The notes beneath the pieces are model-generated. The model did not search any database. It was not told where the DNA came from and worked only from the letters and a program-made list of their open reading frames with translations. Of a stretch of 21,863 nucleotides of DNA, positions 1-8,823 are shown one piece after another. The position numbers and the translations under genes were made by a program. The stretch comes from an uncultured Lachnospiraceae bacterium. Lineage in GTDB: Bacteria > Bacillota > Clostridia > Lachnospirales > Lachnospiraceae. Every line of letters starts with the position of its first letter. Position 1 is the first letter of the stretch. The stretch spans positions 1 to 21,863 of the forward strand of contig CAJUTU010000053.1 of assembly GCA_910589385.1 (NCBI GenBank). The letters run 5' to 3'.

Positions 1-280
1 AAATGGGTGATATTATTTCATCTTAAAAAATATCGGAAGGCCGCATAAACAGAGCGATTATAGCATGGAATAATAATTAAGCTTCACGGATTAAGGTTAT
101 AGCTTTCATTCAGCCGCAGTTTTGTATCAACTGATAAAATAATGTCATGCGGAAAATATTTTAACCAACAACTATTTTTCTCTATGCATAAATCACATCA
201 GCCTTTTAAATCCAGCATTTGATATAACCAATCAAATCTACAGTAATTTTCATTATACCACACCCATTTATCTCTTTCTA
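1..280. other. Non-coding AT-rich left edge
   Basis: I see no convincing gene here. Two minus-strand extended -10 elements stand out: TGGTATAAT at 252-260 and TGCTATAAT at 57-65. Neither has a good -35. They could start transcripts running leftwards out of the window, towards a gene I cannot see. Confidence 0.4.
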
Positions 281-324
281 CAAAAAAGACCAGCCAGCAT
301 GGAATTTTCCATGCCTGCCAGTCT
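281..324 (-). terminator. Rho-independent terminator of the amylase gene
   Basis: An inverted repeat has a perfect 8-bp inner stem (GCATGGAA at 297-304 with TTCCATGC at 307-314) and a partly paired outer stem reaching 288 and 323. Read on the minus strand, the hairpin is followed directly by TTTTTTG (281-287). It lies about 130 nt past the amylase stop codon. Confidence 0.8.
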
Positions 325-452
325 CATTGTTTGTTTAAATCTTATCAAAAGCATCTTTACCTTTTCATTCCACTGATCCCCACAATAGCACTTGCGTCCT
401 TTATGCCGGAGAGGCCACACCTCAGATATGATGGCCTGGCAGCTGCAGCCTT

Positions 453-2441
453 CTACCAGTCAAATGTAATCTGTCCTTCCCCGGTTTCTGGCACGGTATA
501 TGTATGGTTGCTTCCATCTTCCCAGATCACATTTCCTGATCCGTCTTTCTTGATCGCCTTAAATTCAATTGTTTTTCCGGGTGCAAGATAGGTCATCAGG
601 CTCCAGGTCGGATAATTCGGGCATATTGCCGGCCCTACTGCAGCATCAGTATTCCAGTTTCCTAATTCCTCACAATTCCCAACAATATACACATTCTGTC
701 CGAAATTTGTGATTGCATTGTTTACCGTAAATGTAACTGGTATCAATGCCTCGGAGTTCTCATCCACCGTATAAATCTTTGAATTGTTCCCTGTAAGGGA
801 GATTGTGATTTTCCGGTCTGAACTTACTGTAATCTTATCATTCGGGTTCATGATATTTACCAGAGTAGTACCCGGCAGGATGCTGCTCTCAGCCCGCAGA
901 GACATCGTAGTGCTCTCGGTTCCTTCTGCATTATGGAATGCACAGATCAGTTCCTGGCCTTCGTTTTCCCCGGAATCTACTCTTCTGGAAAAAGCATATG
1001 TATGCATGGATGTCCACATTTCTCTCTGTGTCCCGTCCGCAAGCGCTTCATACCGGTTTCTCAACCGATTCAATTCTGCGATCAGCTGATATGTATCTGT
1101 TGATGTATCAAAGTAATCACGGATTACATTTCCATTTGCATCTTTTGTAACCATTGACCAACGATTCCAGGTATCAGCTATCCCGTTGATCGTCTGCCCA
1201 TTCGCATTCCCTCTGTTCTGCTCTGTCCCCTGGAACACAACAGGAATCCCACGTGCGGTAAAAATAAATGTAAGCGCATTATGAAGCTTCGCTGTATCTC
1301 CTCCCGCCTCTGTCAGGAAACGGTTCCTATCATGGTTATCAATAAATGTTACCATATCATTTACGTGTGACCCATACAATTCATCCTGGTCAAATATGGA
1401 CTGGATGGATATTTCAGAAGTATTATTGAAGTTCTTTCCATAAGCAAAGTCATTTACAACAGCCTGGAACAGCGGGAAATCAAGCATCCCTGTTTCTGCG
1501 TCATCGCCTACCCAGTCTTTTACAAAACTGACGTCCATGTCAAAATTCTCTCCAAAGGTTGCCACCCCCAGATACTCCTGCAGTTCATGAATATCTGATG
1601 GTTTCATACATTTTGCCGCATCTACCCTGGCCGCGTCTGCGCCAGTATAAGTAAACCATTCTTTTATAGAATCAAATACGGCACGCTTTGCTTCAGGATT
1701 GTCAAAATCAATATCATCCAGGCCGCCCAGGTCGTGATCCTCCAGCATCTGGGTGCTGGAAGCCGTATGGGGATGCTCCAGGTCCCAATTGATGTCTCCG
1801 TTGTTATGATACCATTGGATATTGTTAAATGGGGCAACCGGCTGCAGCTGCGTCCCTGCTTTCAGCCCGGAAGCATTTGTTAAATAATGTGCGTTGGTTC
1901 CCGTCCCCTGGAGGTAATCTCCCACATGATTTGGGACAATATCAAGAATGACCTTGATCCCGTTTGCATGGCATACATCTACCAGTTCTTTCAATTTTGC
2001 CTTACTTTCTTCTGGATCTTCTGAGCCGAAATAGCGGCTTGCCCGGTTTGGATCATATACATTATAACCGTGGTATGCAGTTGGCCACTGCGTACCGTTT
2101 GCATCTGGAACACCCCATAACTGCGGATCTGATACCGGCGAGATCCAGATTGCAGTATATCCCATATCTTTTATATAAGAAATTTTATCAATGATCCCCT
2201 GCCAATCACCGCCGTGCATATACCGAAAGTCATCCTGAGTATTTTCTGTATACCGGAATGCCTCTCCTGTTGCATTGTTGGCAGGATCCCCGTCATAAAA
2301 CCGATCCACCATGATCTGATAAACAGATTCCCCTCTCAGGCTGTCTGCCGCAGACGCAGTTACCGGCGGGACCGCTGATAATGATATCGCCGCAAGTAAT
2401 AAAGTCGTCCCAACTCTCTTCAGTAAATTTTTCCACTTCAT
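453..2441 (-). CDS. Secreted GH13 alpha-amylase/CGTase-like enzyme with C-terminal CBM20
   Basis: This 662-residue secreted starch-degrading enzyme has a signal peptide (residues 1-32, KR then a hydrophobic run, ending TASAA). The GH13 regions are all present: DIVPNH at 167-172, R272/D274 (nucleophile) in ARVDAAK, E298 (acid/base) in TFGENF, and FIDNHD at 366-371. The opening VYQIMVDRFYDGDPANN resembles the cyclodextrin glucanotransferase/maltogenic amylase group (GH13_2). Residues about 567-662 form a CBM20 starch-binding domain, with Trp at 596, 613 and 640. There is no room for the IPT-like domain D of true CGTases. The residue just before the DL of EDHDLGGLDD is His, where CGTases carry a central Tyr/Phe, so alpha-amylase or maltogenic activity is likelier than cyclisation. 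The ribosome site is AGAAAGGGA. It is divergent from the LacI-family gene and probably controlled by it. Confidence 0.92.
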   Translation of the reverse strand: MKWKNLLKRVGTTLLLAAISLSAVPPVTASAADSLRGESVYQIMVDRFYDGDPANNATGEAFRYTENTQDDFRYMHGGDWQGIIDKISYIKDMGYTAIWISPVSDPQLWGVPDANGTQWPTAYHGYNVYDPNRASRYFGSEDPEESKAKLKELVDVCHANGIKVILDIVPNHVGDYLQGTGTNAHYLTNASGLKAGTQLQPVAPFNNIQWYHNNGDINWDLEHPHTASSTQMLEDHDLGGLDDIDFDNPEAKRAVFDSIKEWFTYTGADAARVDAAKCMKPSDIHELQEYLGVATFGENFDMDVSFVKDWVGDDAETGMLDFPLFQAVVNDFAYGKNFNNTSEISIQSIFDQDELYGSHVNDMVTFIDNHDRNRFLTEAGGDTAKLHNALTFIFTARGIPVVFQGTEQNRGNANGQTINGIADTWNRWSMVTKDANGNVIRDYFDTSTDTYQLIAELNRLRNRYEALADGTQREMWTSMHTYAFSRRVDSGENEGQELICAFHNAEGTESTTMSLRAESSILPGTTLVNIMNPNDKITVSSDRKITISLTGNNSKIYTVDENSEALIPVTFTVNNAITNFGQNVYIVGNCEELGNWNTDAAVGPAICPNYPTWSLMTYLAPGKTIEFKAIKKDGSGNVIWEDGSNHTYTVPETGEGQITFDW

Positions 2442-2576
2442 ACGCTTTTCCCTTTCTTGTAAAATTTTCCTTGACCCTTTTCAAAGTTTTAATATAAAGC
2501 CGGCATTTATGTACTAATAGTAACAATTTTATCCTCATTTTCCTATTATTTTTATTCATTCTGCTTGATTTTTTTA

Positions 2577-2597
2577 GGTAAACGTTATACTATAACG
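2577..2597. promoter_or_regulatory. LacI-family/cre-like operator between amylase and regulator
   Basis: GGTAAACGTTATAC (2577-2590) fits a cre-like LacI-family operator at 11 of 14 positions. It overlaps a perfect 15-nt palindrome, CGTTATACTATAACG (2583-2597). A possible plus-strand promoter has -35 TTGATT (2565-2570) and a -10 inside the palindrome (TATACT or TACTAT), so a bound repressor would cover the regulator's own promoter. The GGTAAACG core recurs upstream of the malE-like gene. CcpA could also bind; sequence alone does not separate the two. Confidence 0.6.
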
Positions 2598-2628
2598 GCA
2601 TATTAATCCAGAAGGGATGTGTATCACA

Positions 2629-3645
2629 ATGTCTGTTACGATCAAAGACGTCGCAAGACAAGCTGGGGTATCGATCGCAACTGTATCCAAGATCATCAAC
2701 AACAAGCCTTCCATTTCCGAAGCTACAAGACAGCATGTATTTCAGGTTATGAAAGAAATGAACTACCTGCCAAATGCGCAGGCCAGCAACTTTGCCAGGA
2801 AACGGTCGGAAAATGTCATTTTTCTTGCTGTCACAAAGAAACATACGGCTTTTCACAATCCTCATATGTTCGAGATCCTCTGCGGAGCCCAGAAAGAGGT
2901 TTGGGAAAAGAGATATCACTTCAGCTTTATCGGCGCTCCGGATAAAGAAACCGCACTGCGGGAGGCGGAGCAGATCATCGGCCGGAAAGCCGCAGACGGT
3001 CTGCTGATCCACGGTTCCGCGACTTCACGTCCTATTGCCGACCTGCTTACGGGAACAGAATTTCCTCATGTGATCATCGGACGGCCTCCATTTTCAAACA
3101 GCACATGCTGGATCGATATCAATAACCATGTATCCGGGGAAATGGCAACCAAATATTTAACCAACTGCGGCTATTCAAAAATAGCGTTTATCGGCGGGCC
3201 TGAAACCGATGAAATCTCCAGGCACCGCCTGAAAGGGTATGTATCCACAATGCGCATTAAAGGATTCCCCGTCCCGGATTCCTTTATCAAATACGGAACC
3301 TACAGCAAGGAAAGCGGATTTGACATGATGGAAGAACTTCTGCGCGGGAGCTGCCTGCCGGATGCCGTGATCTGCGAAGACAACCAGATCGCCATCGGCG
3401 CGGCAAACGCGGTCACAAAACATGGCATGACGATTCCAGATGATATCGGAGTCATCACATTTGATGACTACCCTTTGTCACAGCTCATTGATCCGCCCCT
3501 TACCGTTGTGGATATTGACGTACATGAAATGGGAAGGCAGGCAGCATCTATCTTACTTAAGAAAATCAAAAATCCGGCTTTACAGGTGCAGTCCTTTGCA
3601 ACCCTGCCCTCGCTGATCGTCCGGTCCTCTACACTGAGTGTATAA
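2629..3645 (+). CDS. LacI-family transcriptional regulator of maltodextrin genes
   Basis: A DNA-binding repressor of 338 residues. The N-terminal helix-turn-helix reads TIKDVARQAGVSIATVSKI, followed by the hinge helix region. The rest is a periplasmic-binding-protein-like sugar sensor ending in the typical DDIGVITFDDYPLSQLIDPPLT segment. I place the start at 2629 rather than the in-frame ATG at 2617, because 2617 lies inside the ribosome site (AGAAGGGA) and LacI proteins usually start just before TIKDVA. It lies between a secreted amylase and a maltodextrin import operon, which points to a MalR-like role with maltose or maltodextrin as the likely inducer; that is inference. It ends convergently with the neopullulanase operon. 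Confidence 0.9.
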   Translation: MSVTIKDVARQAGVSIATVSKIINNKPSISEATRQHVFQVMKEMNYLPNAQASNFARKRSENVIFLAVTKKHTAFHNPHMFEILCGAQKEVWEKRYHFSFIGAPDKETALREAEQIIGRKAADGLLIHGSATSRPIADLLTGTEFPHVIIGRPPFSNSTCWIDINNHVSGEMATKYLTNCGYSKIAFIGGPETDEISRHRLKGYVSTMRIKGFPVPDSFIKYGTYSKESGFDMMEELLRGSCLPDAVICEDNQIAIGAANAVTKHGMTIPDDIGVITFDDYPLSQLIDPPLTVVDIDVHEMGRQAASILLKKIKNPALQVQSFATLPSLIVRSSTLSV

Positions 3646-3699
3646 AAAATAGGCCGCTGCCTTTATCGCTGTTTGATTTTTTGCTTCTTTGGGGATATA

Positions 3700-3720
3700 C
3701 AAAAATCCTGCCGCCGGCAG
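3700..3720 (-). terminator. Second (distal) terminator of the malEFG-neopullulanase operon
   Basis: On the minus strand, CTGCC-GGC-GGCAG forms a short GC-rich hairpin (3708-3720) followed by GATTTTTG. It lies downstream of a stronger hairpin, giving tandem terminators. Between the two is a perfect 12-nt palindrome, ATACGATCGTAT (3730-3741), with no assigned role. Confidence 0.6.
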
Positions 3721-3741
3721 CCTTTCTGCATACGATCGTAT

Positions 3742-3784
3742 AAAAACCGGGCAGAGATACCTCATAAAGTATATCCCTGCCCGG
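3742..3784 (-). terminator. Main terminator of the malEFG-neopullulanase operon
   Basis: CCGGGCAG (3747-3754) pairs perfectly with CTGCCCGG (3777-3784), and after one mismatch GATA/TATC extends the stem. On the minus strand the hairpin is followed by TTTTT (3742-3746). It begins 5 nt after the neopullulanase stop codon. It may also stop the convergent regulator transcript, though the plus-side tail is weaker. Confidence 0.85.
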
Positions 3785-3788
3785 TATA

Positions 3789-5561
3789 TTATTGTCCGCC
3801 GCCTGTCAGCCAGACAGCATATCCGTCCTGCTCGATCCGTCCATCCCTGCATCCCTCTTCCATCAGGACTCTCTGCTTCCCCGACTCTGGCATTGCACAC
3901 GCTTCTCCCGGGTTCATTACTACAGTAATTTCACATCTCGTATTCCCTCTGGCAAACGCAAAGACGCCGGATTGAATCATCTCCCAGACTGGGTGATAGT
4001 CTGTTTCCGCATCTAAATATTCCTTCCGGATCTTAATCAATTCCCGGATAAAGCCGCAGACATCCTCCTTTTCCTCCCAGGCCATCCCCCTGCGGTACTC
4101 AGTTTCCAGAATCCCCTGGATCTTCCGCTCATCCCCATAGAAAAGGCTGGGAACGCCCGGCATCAGCATCAGCAGGATACATGCCATCTTCCACTTTCCG
4201 AGATCCCCTCCGCAGAGGGAGAGGAACCTGGGAACATCATGGCTGTCGATCAGGTTCAGCTGTCCGTTTACGATATTCGTCGGATATCGAAGGCGCATCT
4301 GCTCAAACTGGCAGGCAATAGACACCGCATCCGGCGGTTCCGCCGCAAGATAGTCCCTGCATATCCTCCGGAATTCATAATTCATAGTAGAATCAAACGC
4401 ATCCCCCCGCAGCCATGTTTCCGCATTTTCCCATACTTCCCCGATCAGCACTGCGTCCGGATCCGCATTTTTTACGGCCGCGCGGAAACTCCGCCAGAAA
4501 TTCCGGTCAATCTCATTTGCCACATCCAGCCGCCAGCCATCTACATGGTATTTTTTTATCCAGTATGCCCCCACATCTGCAAAATACGTCTGCACTTCCC
4601 GTTCCGCCGTATTCAGCTTCGGCATCTTCCTTTCATATGCAAAGCAGGTATAATTGGGAACCTCGTCCGCATTTTCCGGCTTTCTGACAGGATGCTCCAG
4701 GCCGTAAAACCATTTACAGTAACGGGACGCTTTCCCCTTGGCCGCCACATCCTCAAATGCAAAAAACTCCCAGCTGCAGTGGTTAAAAACCCCATCAATG
4801 ATAATCTTCATCCCACGCCCATGCAATTCATCCACAAGTTCTTGAAAATCTGCTTCCGTTCCCAGGCAGGGATCGATATGGTAATAATCCAAAACATCAT
4901 ATTTATGATATTCCCCGCCTGTAAAAATGGGGTTCAGATAGAGACAGGTAAACCCCATCCCCTGGATATAATCCAGGTTTTCCCGGATCCCTTTCAGCGT
5001 GCCGCCCAGCCTTGACCGGCATTTCCTCCCATCTTCCAGATATTTCTCTTCCACGCTCTTTTTCAAGCTTCTCTTCCCACTTGCGAAGCTGTCCGGAAAA
5101 ATATTGTAAACAACGGCGGTTTTAAACCATTTTGGCACGTCCGGTATTTCGTCTTTTAAGATCATCGGGTACTGGTAATATTCACTTCTCCCATCCACCA
5201 CCTGGCCTTCGAGATAAAAATCCGCCAGCCTTTCCGTAAACCGGTCTCCATAATAGTAAGTCCACTCCAGCCCCTTCATCAGCTTGAAATAATAGCAGAT
5301 TCTGTTATAGACAGAATGAATCTCTGCCTCGTAGTATTGAAAACAGGAATCCTCTGCGCAGATATGCATCGGAATCCTGTAAAACTCAATCGGAGTCTTT
5401 TGGCATGCACGGTCCGCATAATACAGGTCGCATCCGGACAAGTCTTTCTTTTTTGCCCGTATGCGTATCACCAGCGTATGTTCTGATTTTGCAAATGCAT
5501 ACTGGGACAGCGGGATGTGCAGGACTGCCGCACGGTCCATCTGTTCTTCTTTGATACTCAT
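3789..5561 (-). CDS. Cytoplasmic GH13_20 neopullulanase/cyclomaltodextrinase
   Basis: An intracellular maltodextrin hydrolase of 590 residues without a signal peptide. Residues about 1-130 look like the CBM34-type N-terminal domain of this subfamily. The catalytic barrel carries DGVFNH (256-261), the subfamily marker MPKLN (313-317), the nucleophile D346 in DGWRLDVANE, the acid/base E375 in LIGEVWE, and LIDSHD (437-442). This set matches cyclomaltodextrinase, neopullulanase and maltogenic amylase, which sequence reading cannot separate. Its ATG overlaps the upstream permease stop (ATGA), so translation is probably coupled. As the last gene of the operon it would hydrolyse maltodextrins brought in by the transporter. 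Two terminators follow it. Confidence 0.93.
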   Translation of the reverse strand: MSIKEEQMDRAAVLHIPLSQYAFAKSEHTLVIRIRAKKKDLSGCDLYYADRACQKTPIEFYRIPMHICAEDSCFQYYEAEIHSVYNRICYYFKLMKGLEWTYYYGDRFTERLADFYLEGQVVDGRSEYYQYPMILKDEIPDVPKWFKTAVVYNIFPDSFASGKRSLKKSVEEKYLEDGRKCRSRLGGTLKGIRENLDYIQGMGFTCLYLNPIFTGGEYHKYDVLDYYHIDPCLGTEADFQELVDELHGRGMKIIIDGVFNHCSWEFFAFEDVAAKGKASRYCKWFYGLEHPVRKPENADEVPNYTCFAYERKMPKLNTAEREVQTYFADVGAYWIKKYHVDGWRLDVANEIDRNFWRSFRAAVKNADPDAVLIGEVWENAETWLRGDAFDSTMNYEFRRICRDYLAAEPPDAVSIACQFEQMRLRYPTNIVNGQLNLIDSHDVPRFLSLCGGDLGKWKMACILLMLMPGVPSLFYGDERKIQGILETEYRRGMAWEEKEDVCGFIRELIKIRKEYLDAETDYHPVWEMIQSGVFAFARGNTRCEITVVMNPGEACAMPESGKQRVLMEEGCRDGRIEQDGYAVWLTGGGQ

Positions 5562-6403
5562 CCTTTTACACCCCCTGCTGTCAATCCCGATACCATATAC
5601 TTTTGAATGCAGAAAAATACGATCAGGATTGGGATAGATACCAGGATCGCCGCTGCGGAAAACAACGGCCAGCTCCTGCTGTAATCACTGGATTGAAGCT
5701 GATATAACCCGGCCGCCAGCGTATAACTTCCCTCATTCATCATAAACGTGGTGGAAAACAGATATTCGTTCCACACAAAGATCAGCACCATGACCGATGT
5801 CACAATGATCGCAGGCCTTGCCAATGGAAGCACCACCTTCAACAGGATCTGGCCGCTGCCTGCGCCGTCAATCCTGGCAGCCTCCTCAATCTCTACCGGA
5901 ATCGTGTCAAAATACCCTTTCATGTTCCAGATGCTGAAAATGCACATGCTCCCTGCATAAACAATGATCAGGCCGATATAGGAATTCAGCAGATGGAAGG
6001 TCTTAAACAAGCGGAATATAGCGAACATAGATAAGATCTGGGGAAATGCATTCAAGATCAAAAGCGCCTGGAGCACCCCATTTCGTCCTTTAAAACGATA
6101 TCTTGAAAATGCATAAGCCGCTGTAGTCGCCGTCCCCATTGCTGCGATCATCGTCCCGATACTTAAGATTGCAGAGTTCTTAAGCCAGAGCAGGAATGGT
6201 TCATCCATCAGGACCGCGGAATAATTTTTCCATGTAGCATCTTTGGGCCAGAATGACAGGTCTGAACTCAGCCCGGATCCCCCATTACTAAATGACAGGG
6301 AGACCGCATACAGGATTGGGATCAGCGCGAGCAGGCAGATGATGATAAATATCAGATTTAAAACCGTAAGCCCTGCCATACGTTTTATTTTTTTCGTACT
6401 CAT
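5558..6403 (-). CDS. malG: ABC maltodextrin permease, MalG-type
   Basis: An inner-membrane permease of 281 residues with about six membrane helices. The EAA loop that docks the ATPase reads EAARIDGAGSGQILLKVVLP, typical of MalG-type sugar permeases. It overlaps its neighbours by 4 bp on both sides (ATGA at each junction), showing a tight operon with the MalF-type partner and the neopullulanase. Substrate assignment as maltodextrin comes from context. No ATP-binding subunit is encoded in the window. Confidence 0.9.
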   Translation of the reverse strand: MSTKKIKRMAGLTVLNLIFIIICLLALIPILYAVSLSFSNGGSGLSSDLSFWPKDATWKNYSAVLMDEPFLLWLKNSAILSIGTMIAAMGTATTAAYAFSRYRFKGRNGVLQALLILNAFPQILSMFAIFRLFKTFHLLNSYIGLIIVYAGSMCIFSIWNMKGYFDTIPVEIEEAARIDGAGSGQILLKVVLPLARPAIIVTSVMVLIFVWNEYLFSTTFMMNEGSYTLAAGLYQLQSSDYSRSWPLFSAAAILVSIPILIVFFCIQKYMVSGLTAGGVKG

Positions 6404-7287
6404 GCCTCCTCCTTTACTCCCCGGTTCGTAAATAATGAAAATACAATAATAAAACCAAAAATCACAATAGACACTGCCGAGGACAGCCCATAATTATTTG
6501 ATACAAATGCATTTTGGTGCGCATATGTAATAATTGTCTGCAGCGTTGCCCCCGAAAGGGAGCCTTTCTGCATTGTAAGCAGATACACGATATCAAATTG
6601 CTTGAATGTCGTAAATGTGGTCATGATAACGGAGGGCAGAAGGATTGGCCTGATCGCGGGAACAGTAATATACAGGCACTGCTTCCAGAAGCCCGCCCCA
6701 TCCAGCTTTGCGCTTTCATAATAACTCCTGTCCACGCTCTGCAGTGCCCCATCCATCATCATGATCATAAACGGCAGCGCCATCCACAGGTTCAGTACCA
6801 TACAGGAAAAGAAAGCCGGAACATTTTCTGATAAAAAATTCATCTTCCCCAATCCCAGGGCTTGGAGAACCTTGTTCAGAAATCCAAACTCCGTATTAAA
6901 CATCCCTACACGCCACAGCAATATAGAAACATATGCCGGCATTGCCCATGGAAACATGAGGAGAGTCTTATAAACCCTTGCCAGCTTCATTTCCCGGACA
7001 TTCAGGCCAAGGGCAATGAAAAAGGCCAGTATTACCTGTATCACCATATTAAACACTGTCCACAGGATCGTTGTAAGCAGCGCTTTCAGAAATCCCGAAT
7101 CCACTTTCAGCAGAGCCCGCTGAAAATTATCCAGGCCGATCAGTTCGTAATTGTCCCAGTGATAAAGGTTCATGTTCGTCAATGATATATACCCGGTATA
7201 TAAAATCGGGAATACCACGATCACCCCTACCACCGCAAGCGCGGGCATGCTGTATATCCATGGACGCAGCTTTTTTCTGTTCTTCAT
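6400..7287 (-). CDS. malF: ABC maltodextrin permease, MalF-type
   Basis: A 295-residue membrane protein with a short cytoplasmic N-terminus, a first helix around residues 12-34 and about five more. The EAA loop is recognisable near residues 185-205 (YYESAKLDGAGFWKQCLYIT). It is shorter than enterobacterial MalF and lacks its large periplasmic loop, as is usual in Gram-positive systems. The ribosome site GAAAGGG precedes the ATG. It pairs with the MalG-type permease and the lipoprotein encoded upstream. Confidence 0.9.
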   Translation of the reverse strand: MKNRKKLRPWIYSMPALAVVGVIVVFPILYTGYISLTNMNLYHWDNYELIGLDNFQRALLKVDSGFLKALLTTILWTVFNMVIQVILAFFIALGLNVREMKLARVYKTLLMFPWAMPAYVSILLWRVGMFNTEFGFLNKVLQALGLGKMNFLSENVPAFFSCMVLNLWMALPFMIMMMDGALQSVDRSYYESAKLDGAGFWKQCLYITVPAIRPILLPSVIMTTFTTFKQFDIVYLLTMQKGSLSGATLQTIITYAHQNAFVSNNYGLSSAVSIVIFGFIIVFSLFTNRGVKEEA

Positions 7288-7311
7288 ACTGTTTACCCTT
7301 TCAAAAGTGGC

Positions 7312-7338
7312 GCGGCCTGCATCTTGTATACAAGCCGC
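7312..7338 (-). other. Intergenic stem-loop between malE-like and malF-like genes
   Basis: GCGGC (7312-7316) pairs with GCCGC (7334-7338). The loop contains a perfect 12-nt palindrome, CTTGTATACAAG (7323-7334), which offers an alternative fold. There is no T-tract, so full termination is unlikely. Such hairpins often protect the 3' end of the solute-binding-protein message and give it higher output than the permeases; that role is inferred. Confidence 0.45.
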
Positions 7339-7358
7339 AATGCCTTATGAATCTATAG

Positions 7359-8627
7359 TTACTGCATATCCGCTATTGCAGTTTCCGCTTCTGCCTGATA
7401 TTTCTCTGCTGCCGCATCCAGATCCTCTCCTGATTTGTTTACCGCTGCCAGAAGGGATTCTGCCGGCCCCCACATGACACTCATCTCCGGGATGTTCGGC
7501 ATTGGTTCTGCCGTTTCCGCAGTCCGCTTCATTGCTGCGATCATTTCGTCACCGCTGACCGATTCCTCATCATATGCCTTCTGATTTGCCGGTGCGCAGC
7601 TTGCTTTCTCTGCAAGCGCAACGCCAACCTCCGGGGCTGCCAATGCGGCAAGTACCTTTGCTGCCGCATCTTTTTTCTCTTCTGCCGCATGCTTCATGAC
7701 CCCGATCCCCTGGATGCCGGAATAAGGCGCAAGGCTCTCCCCGCCCGGCAGCGTAAAGTCTGACAAGGACTTGATCCCCAGGTCGATCCCGGCATCTCTG
7801 ATTCCCGGCACCAGCCATGGGCCGCCAATGATCGCCGCCGCTTTTCCTTCATTAAACAGTGTTGTTACGGTATTGTAATCACCATCTGCCTGTAATGCTG
7901 CAAATTTTTTGTTATACTCGATTGCTTCTTTTGTTTTCTCATCTGCCAGTCCCGGGGAAGCATCTTCATCAATGATATATCCTCCGAACCCATTGATGAA
8001 CGGGGATACATTATAGGCCGTTGAATGCTGGTTTACCAAGGCATATGTGCCTGCCGCAGCATCGGTATGTGCTTCCATATATGTATACAGTTCTTCTGTT
8101 GTGGATGGAACTTCCCCTTCCCACAGATCCTTATTATACATAAAGAGCAATGTTTCAAAATAGACCGGGAGCAAATACTGTTCCCCTTTGTATAATCCTG
8201 CTTCCTGTGTCATGGGCAGCATATCGGCATAAACCTCTTCCCCGGCAATATCTGACAGTGGTGAGAGTACTCCCATCTCCACAAATGTACCCAGTGAATC
8301 ATGTGCATACATATACATATCCGGGCCGCTCTCTCCATCGTTTCCATAGAGCTTGATCTGATCTGTAAGGCCGCTTTTCTTCTCAAATTTCACTGTAACG
8401 CCGTCTCCGCTGAGCTTCTCGTTCACCTGGCTTTCAATGACTTCCATGATCGCCTCGTCGCCGTCATGCCAGATACTGATCTCTTCTGCCTCTGCAGTCT
8501 GCTCCTCACTGTCACCGCTTCCGGCAGTATCCTCCTTCGGCTTTGCAGAATCCCCTCCTGAACTGCATCCGGTAAATAGCGATACGGCCATAGCCGCACA
8601 AAGCAGCATTGCAATCCTTTTTTTCAT
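7359..8627 (-). CDS. malE: Maltodextrin ABC transporter substrate-binding lipoprotein, MalE-type
   Basis: A 422-residue extracellular lipoprotein. The signal peptide ends in lipobox LFTGC with C21 as the lipidated cysteine, then a Ser/Gly/Glu-rich linker (to about residue 50). The mature domain starts ISIWHDGDEAIMEVI and carries MalE-family stretches such as GVLSPLSDIAGEE and GGPWLVPGIRDAGIDLGI. The ribosome site AAAGGAGGAAG lies just upstream of the ATG. It is the first gene of an operon with two permeases and the neopullulanase, so it probably captures products made by the secreted amylase. An operator-like site lies about 135 bp upstream. Confidence 0.93.
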   Translation of the reverse strand: MKKRIAMLLCAAMAVSLFTGCSSGGDSAKPKEDTAGSGDSEEQTAEAEEISIWHDGDEAIMEVIESQVNEKLSGDGVTVKFEKKSGLTDQIKLYGNDGESGPDMYMYAHDSLGTFVEMGVLSPLSDIAGEEVYADMLPMTQEAGLYKGEQYLLPVYFETLLFMYNKDLWEGEVPSTTEELYTYMEAHTDAAAGTYALVNQHSTAYNVSPFINGFGGYIIDEDASPGLADEKTKEAIEYNKKFAALQADGDYNTVTTLFNEGKAAAIIGGPWLVPGIRDAGIDLGIKSLSDFTLPGGESLAPYSGIQGIGVMKHAAEEKKDAAAKVLAALAAPEVGVALAEKASCAPANQKAYDEESVSGDEMIAAMKRTAETAEPMPNIPEMSVMWGPAESLLAAVNKSGEDLDAAAEKYQAEAETAIADMQ

Positions 8628-8702
8628 CTTTCTTCCTCCTTTTGATTAAACACTTTCCTATTTTATTTGTTCTCATCAGATATATATCGGATATTTAAGT
8701 AA

Positions 8703-8731
8703 TTTTTACCATATATCTTGGTGTTTTACAA
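8703..8731 (-). promoter_or_regulatory. Possible promoter of the malEFG operon
   Basis: On the minus strand, TTGTAA (8726-8731) is followed after 17 nt by TAAAAA (8703-8708). The -10 is a modest match (4 of 6) and other AT-rich hexamers nearby could serve, so this is only the best-spaced candidate. Confidence 0.35.
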
Positions 8732-8762
8732 TAAAAAATGGGGATTCTGACCAGCAAAACAA

Positions 8763-8776
8763 GGAAAGCGTTTACC
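8763..8776. promoter_or_regulatory. LacI-family/cre-like operator upstream of malE-like gene
   Basis: GGAAAGCGTTTACC matches the cre consensus TGWAANCGNTNWCA at 12 of 14 positions, missing only the two outer bases. Its complement, GGTAAACGCTTTCC, shares GGTAAACG with the site in front of the amylase and regulator genes. This suggests one LacI-family protein (the encoded one, or CcpA) controls both transcripts. Confidence 0.6.
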
Positions 8777-8823
8777 CTTTTCTTTTGAAAATAACTGCTG
8801 TCCCTTTATGAAATCTGACGGCT

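Noticed and set aside
2617..2628. Earlier ATG for the LacI-family gene
   Set aside because: It overlaps the ribosome site; the ATG at 2629 gives the normal family N-terminus.
4239..5015. 258-codon plus-strand frame opposite the neopullulanase
   Set aside because: Antisense shadow; the minus-strand frame has all the GH13 motifs.
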